Assembly (NCBI GenBank): GCA_021770785.1
Contig: JAETQH010000006.1
Location: forward strand, 1 to 64,000
Source: Lachnospiraceae bacterium
GTDB lineage: Bacteria > Bacillota > Clostridia > Lachnospirales > Lachnospiraceae
Direction of reading: 5' to 3'
Length of the DNA stretch: 64,000 bases
Shown here: positions 62,262-64,000 of the stretch, piece by piece
Numbering within the stretch: position 1 is the stretch's first letter
Layout: each line of letters begins with the position of its first letter
Notes under the pieces: model-generated
Databases searched by the model: none
The model's input: the letters and a program-made list of their open reading frames with translations, nothing else
Told to the model about the DNA's origin: nothing
Program-made: the position numbers and the translations under genes

Positions 62262-62311
62262 AATTAAACACCTCATGTACTTTTTCTGATTCCTCTAGTA
62301 TACGTTATTTG

Positions 62312-64000
62312 TTAGGATTTATCAAGGTAAGGCAAAATGTTTTCCATAATTTCTTTTACCATAGGCGCTGCAATCTGCCCTCCGTAATAAATGCCCTGAG
62401 GATTATTGATAATGAAAAGAACCAGTACCTGCGGATCATCTGCCGGGGCAAAACCTAAAAAAGAGGAAATATATTTGTGTTCGCTTCTCGGAAGGGTCTG
62501 GGAGGTGGCCGTCTTTCCGCCAATGTGATACCCTTCGATTTTCGCCTTCTGCCCGCCTCCGTCGGAAACCACCCGTTCCAACAGATAACGCATGGTCTCG
62601 GAGGTTTCCTCCTTGCAGATACCCTCGGTTGTATCGTACTGCAGCGTCTCCACCAGATTCCCGTCATCATCTCTGATTTCCACGCCAAAATGCGGGGTAA
62701 TGCGGTTACCCCCATTTATAATAGAAGAAACTGTAGTCACCAGCTGCATGGGCGTAATCTGAAAAGACTGTCCGAAGGACACCGTCGCCAATTCCACCGG
62801 GCCTACATTCTCCTTTTTGTGCATGATGGTCGCCGCTTCTCCCGGCAAATCCACATTGGTTTTCGACAGCAGCCCAAACTGCTTGAAATATTTATAAAAA
62901 TTGTCCACCCCAAGCCGTTCTCCCAGCTCAATAAACACCGGGTTGCAGGAATTCATAATTCCTGTCTCAAAGGTCTCTGCACCGTGCCCGGTGGTTTTCG
63001 CACAGCGGATTCTCCTGTCCTCCACCATTTTATAACCGGGACAGTAGAAATTATCGGTCAGGGAAACCACCCCCTCCTCTAACGCCGCCGAGGCAGTGAT
63101 AATTTTAAAGGTGGAACCCGGCTCATAGGTATCGCTGATACACTGGTTTCTCCACATCTGATTCAGAAGGTTCTGCTTTTCCTCCGCCGTCACCTCCCCT
63201 GTCAGCTCATAATTTAAGGTAAAGGGGTCATTCAGATTAAACTCCGGGTAATTTACCATTGCCATCAGTTCCCCGTTTTTCGGGTTCATCACAATGACAG
63301 ATACATAGTCCGCCTCCTTTTTCATATATGCCTTTTCCGCCACCTGTTCGCAATATTTCTGGATGTTATAATCCATGGAAATGTGGAGGTTGTAGCCGTT
63401 CACCGGCTCTAGGCGGGTTTCCCCTGCATTTTCAATCTCAATGCCCTTAGCATCCGTCAGGGTCAGTATTTTTCCGCTGGTCCCCTGCAAATATTCGTCG
63501 TATTTTACCTCAAGCCCCAGAATCCCCTGGTTATCCCCTCCCGTAAATCCCAACACCTTTGAGGCAAGGTCATCATAAGGGTAATATCTTTTGTAATCTT
63601 CGTCCACCTTAATGCCGGAAAGCCCATATGCCCGGATTCTATCCCCCGTTTCCTTATCCACATTGGTTTTCACCCGCTCAATAGAGCTGACCTTTTCCAC
63701 CCGTTTACGCACCGTCTCCTCCGGCAGCTCCAGCTCCTTCACCAGTGCGTCAATCACCGCCTCCGGGTCATCTATCTGGCTGTGAATCACAGATATGGTA
63801 CAGACAGATTTATTGGTGGCAAGCACCGTGCCTGTGGCATCAATGATTTTTCCCCTCGCCGCCTTGATGTCCCTCTCCCTCTCATGCAGGTTCTCAGCCT
63901 TCTGCCCGTAATATTCGGAACAGAACACCATCAGATACACCAGCCTGCCGATAAGGAACATCACCACAAAGAAAATCGCCACAAACATGACCATGATTTT
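62312..64000 (-). CDS. Penicillin-binding transpeptidase, FtsI/SpoVD-like, N-terminus outside the window
   Basis: A class B PBP that cross-links peptidoglycan. In the 560 residues seen from an internal ATG, there is an N-terminal membrane helix (about 1-22), a PBP dimerisation domain (about 40-200) and the transpeptidase domain with Ser nucleophile STFK (294-297) and SCN (349-351). The third motif reads KTA (494-496) where KTG is usual. No PASTA domains follow. The frame continues past 64000, so it is partial. The mraY-proximal position favours FtsI or SpoVD over Pbp2. Confidence 0.9.
   Translation of the reverse strand, partial: KIMVMFVAIFFVVMFLIGRLVYLMVFCSEYYGQKAENLHERERDIKAARGKIIDATGTVLATNKSVCTISVIHSQIDDPEAVIDALVKELELPEETVRKRVEKVSSIERVKTNVDKETGDRIRAYGLSGIKVDEDYKRYYPYDDLASKVLGFTGGDNQGILGLEVKYDEYLQGTSGKILTLTDAKGIEIENAGETRLEPVNGYNLHISMDYNIQKYCEQVAEKAYMKKEADYVSVIVMNPKNGELMAMVNYPEFNLNDPFTLNYELTGEVTAEEKQNLLNQMWRNQCISDTYEPGSTFKIITASAALEEGVVSLTDNFYCPGYKMVEDRRIRCAKTTGHGAETFETGIMNSCNPVFIELGERLGVDNFYKYFKQFGLLSKTNVDLPGEAATIMHKKENVGPVELATVSFGQSFQITPMQLVTTVSSIINGGNRITPHFGVEIRDDDGNLVETLQYDTTEGICKEETSETMRYLLERVVSDGGGQKAKIEGYHIGGKTATSQTLPRSEHKYISSFLGFAPADDPQVLVLFIINNPQGIYYGGQIAAPMVKEIMENILPYLDKS

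Overview
The window is a chromosomal segment from a motile, Gram-positive clostridial bacterium. It is most consistent with the family Lachnospiraceae (Roseburia/Lachnospira-like), judging from protein similarity recalled for FliY, CodY, DUF6115, DUF5662 and DUF3990 and from gene order. No species can be named from the sequence alone. Almost every gene is on the minus strand, so the biological reading direction is from 64000 down to 1. The only clear plus-strand gene is the DUF1292 protein at 45142-45453; a decayed RluA fragment is also on the plus strand.

Read in the direction of transcription: 64.0-56.6 kb is a division and cell-wall cluster (ftsI/spoVD-like partial, mraY, murD, ftsW, ftsQ/divIB, ftsZ). 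56.4-53.8 kb is a ferrous iron uptake operon (feoA, feoB, a small Cys-rich membrane protein). 53.7-50.6 kb pairs an extracellular solute-binding lipoprotein with a chemoreceptor. 50.4-48.9 kb is a decayed accessory patch with a membrane protein, a DUF3990 remnant, its partner gene and a broken GNAT acetyltransferase. 48.8-45.5 kb carries gltX and a UvrD-type helicase. 45.0-42.4 kb carries a GH13 debranching-like protein whose catalytic residues appear lost, and a DUF5662 protein. Then come sigK, comM, dprA, topA and codY (42.2-35.8 kb).

From 35.5 to 2.6 kb lies one very long flagellar/chemotaxis gene string: flgB-flgC-fliE-fliF-fliG-fliH-fliI-fliJ-motE/ylxF-like-fliK-flgD-TIGR02530-flgE, then motA-motB-fliL-fliM-fliY-cheY-fliO-fliP-fliQ-fliR-flhB-flhA-flhF-flhG-pilZ-cheB-cheA-cheW-cheC-cheD-small TM protein-sigD-small protein-SwrB-like-MltG-like. 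It supplies rod, hook, MS ring, export apparatus, switch, stator, the core chemotaxis pathway (no cheR here) and the flagellar sigma factor. It ends at a terminator and is followed by rpsB-tsf. The arrangement dprA-topA-codY-fla/che-sigD-swrB-rpsB-tsf closely matches the Bacillus subtilis layout.

The fla string is punctuated by two structured elements: a promoter, long hairpin and T8 module between flgE and motA, followed by a second promoter, and a perfect 14-bp hairpin between cheW and cheC. The codY promoter overlaps a good CodY-box match, and a weaker match lies upstream of flgB, which fits nutrient control of motility. Several genes appear to start at TTG behind strong Shine-Dalgarno sites (ftsZ, comM, fliH, motA, murD). 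Most of the content is recognised housekeeping and motility biology. The least explained items are the flgE-motA RNA element, the catalytically degenerate GH13 protein, the FlgD with an added helical domain and the permease-less SBP-chemoreceptor pair.
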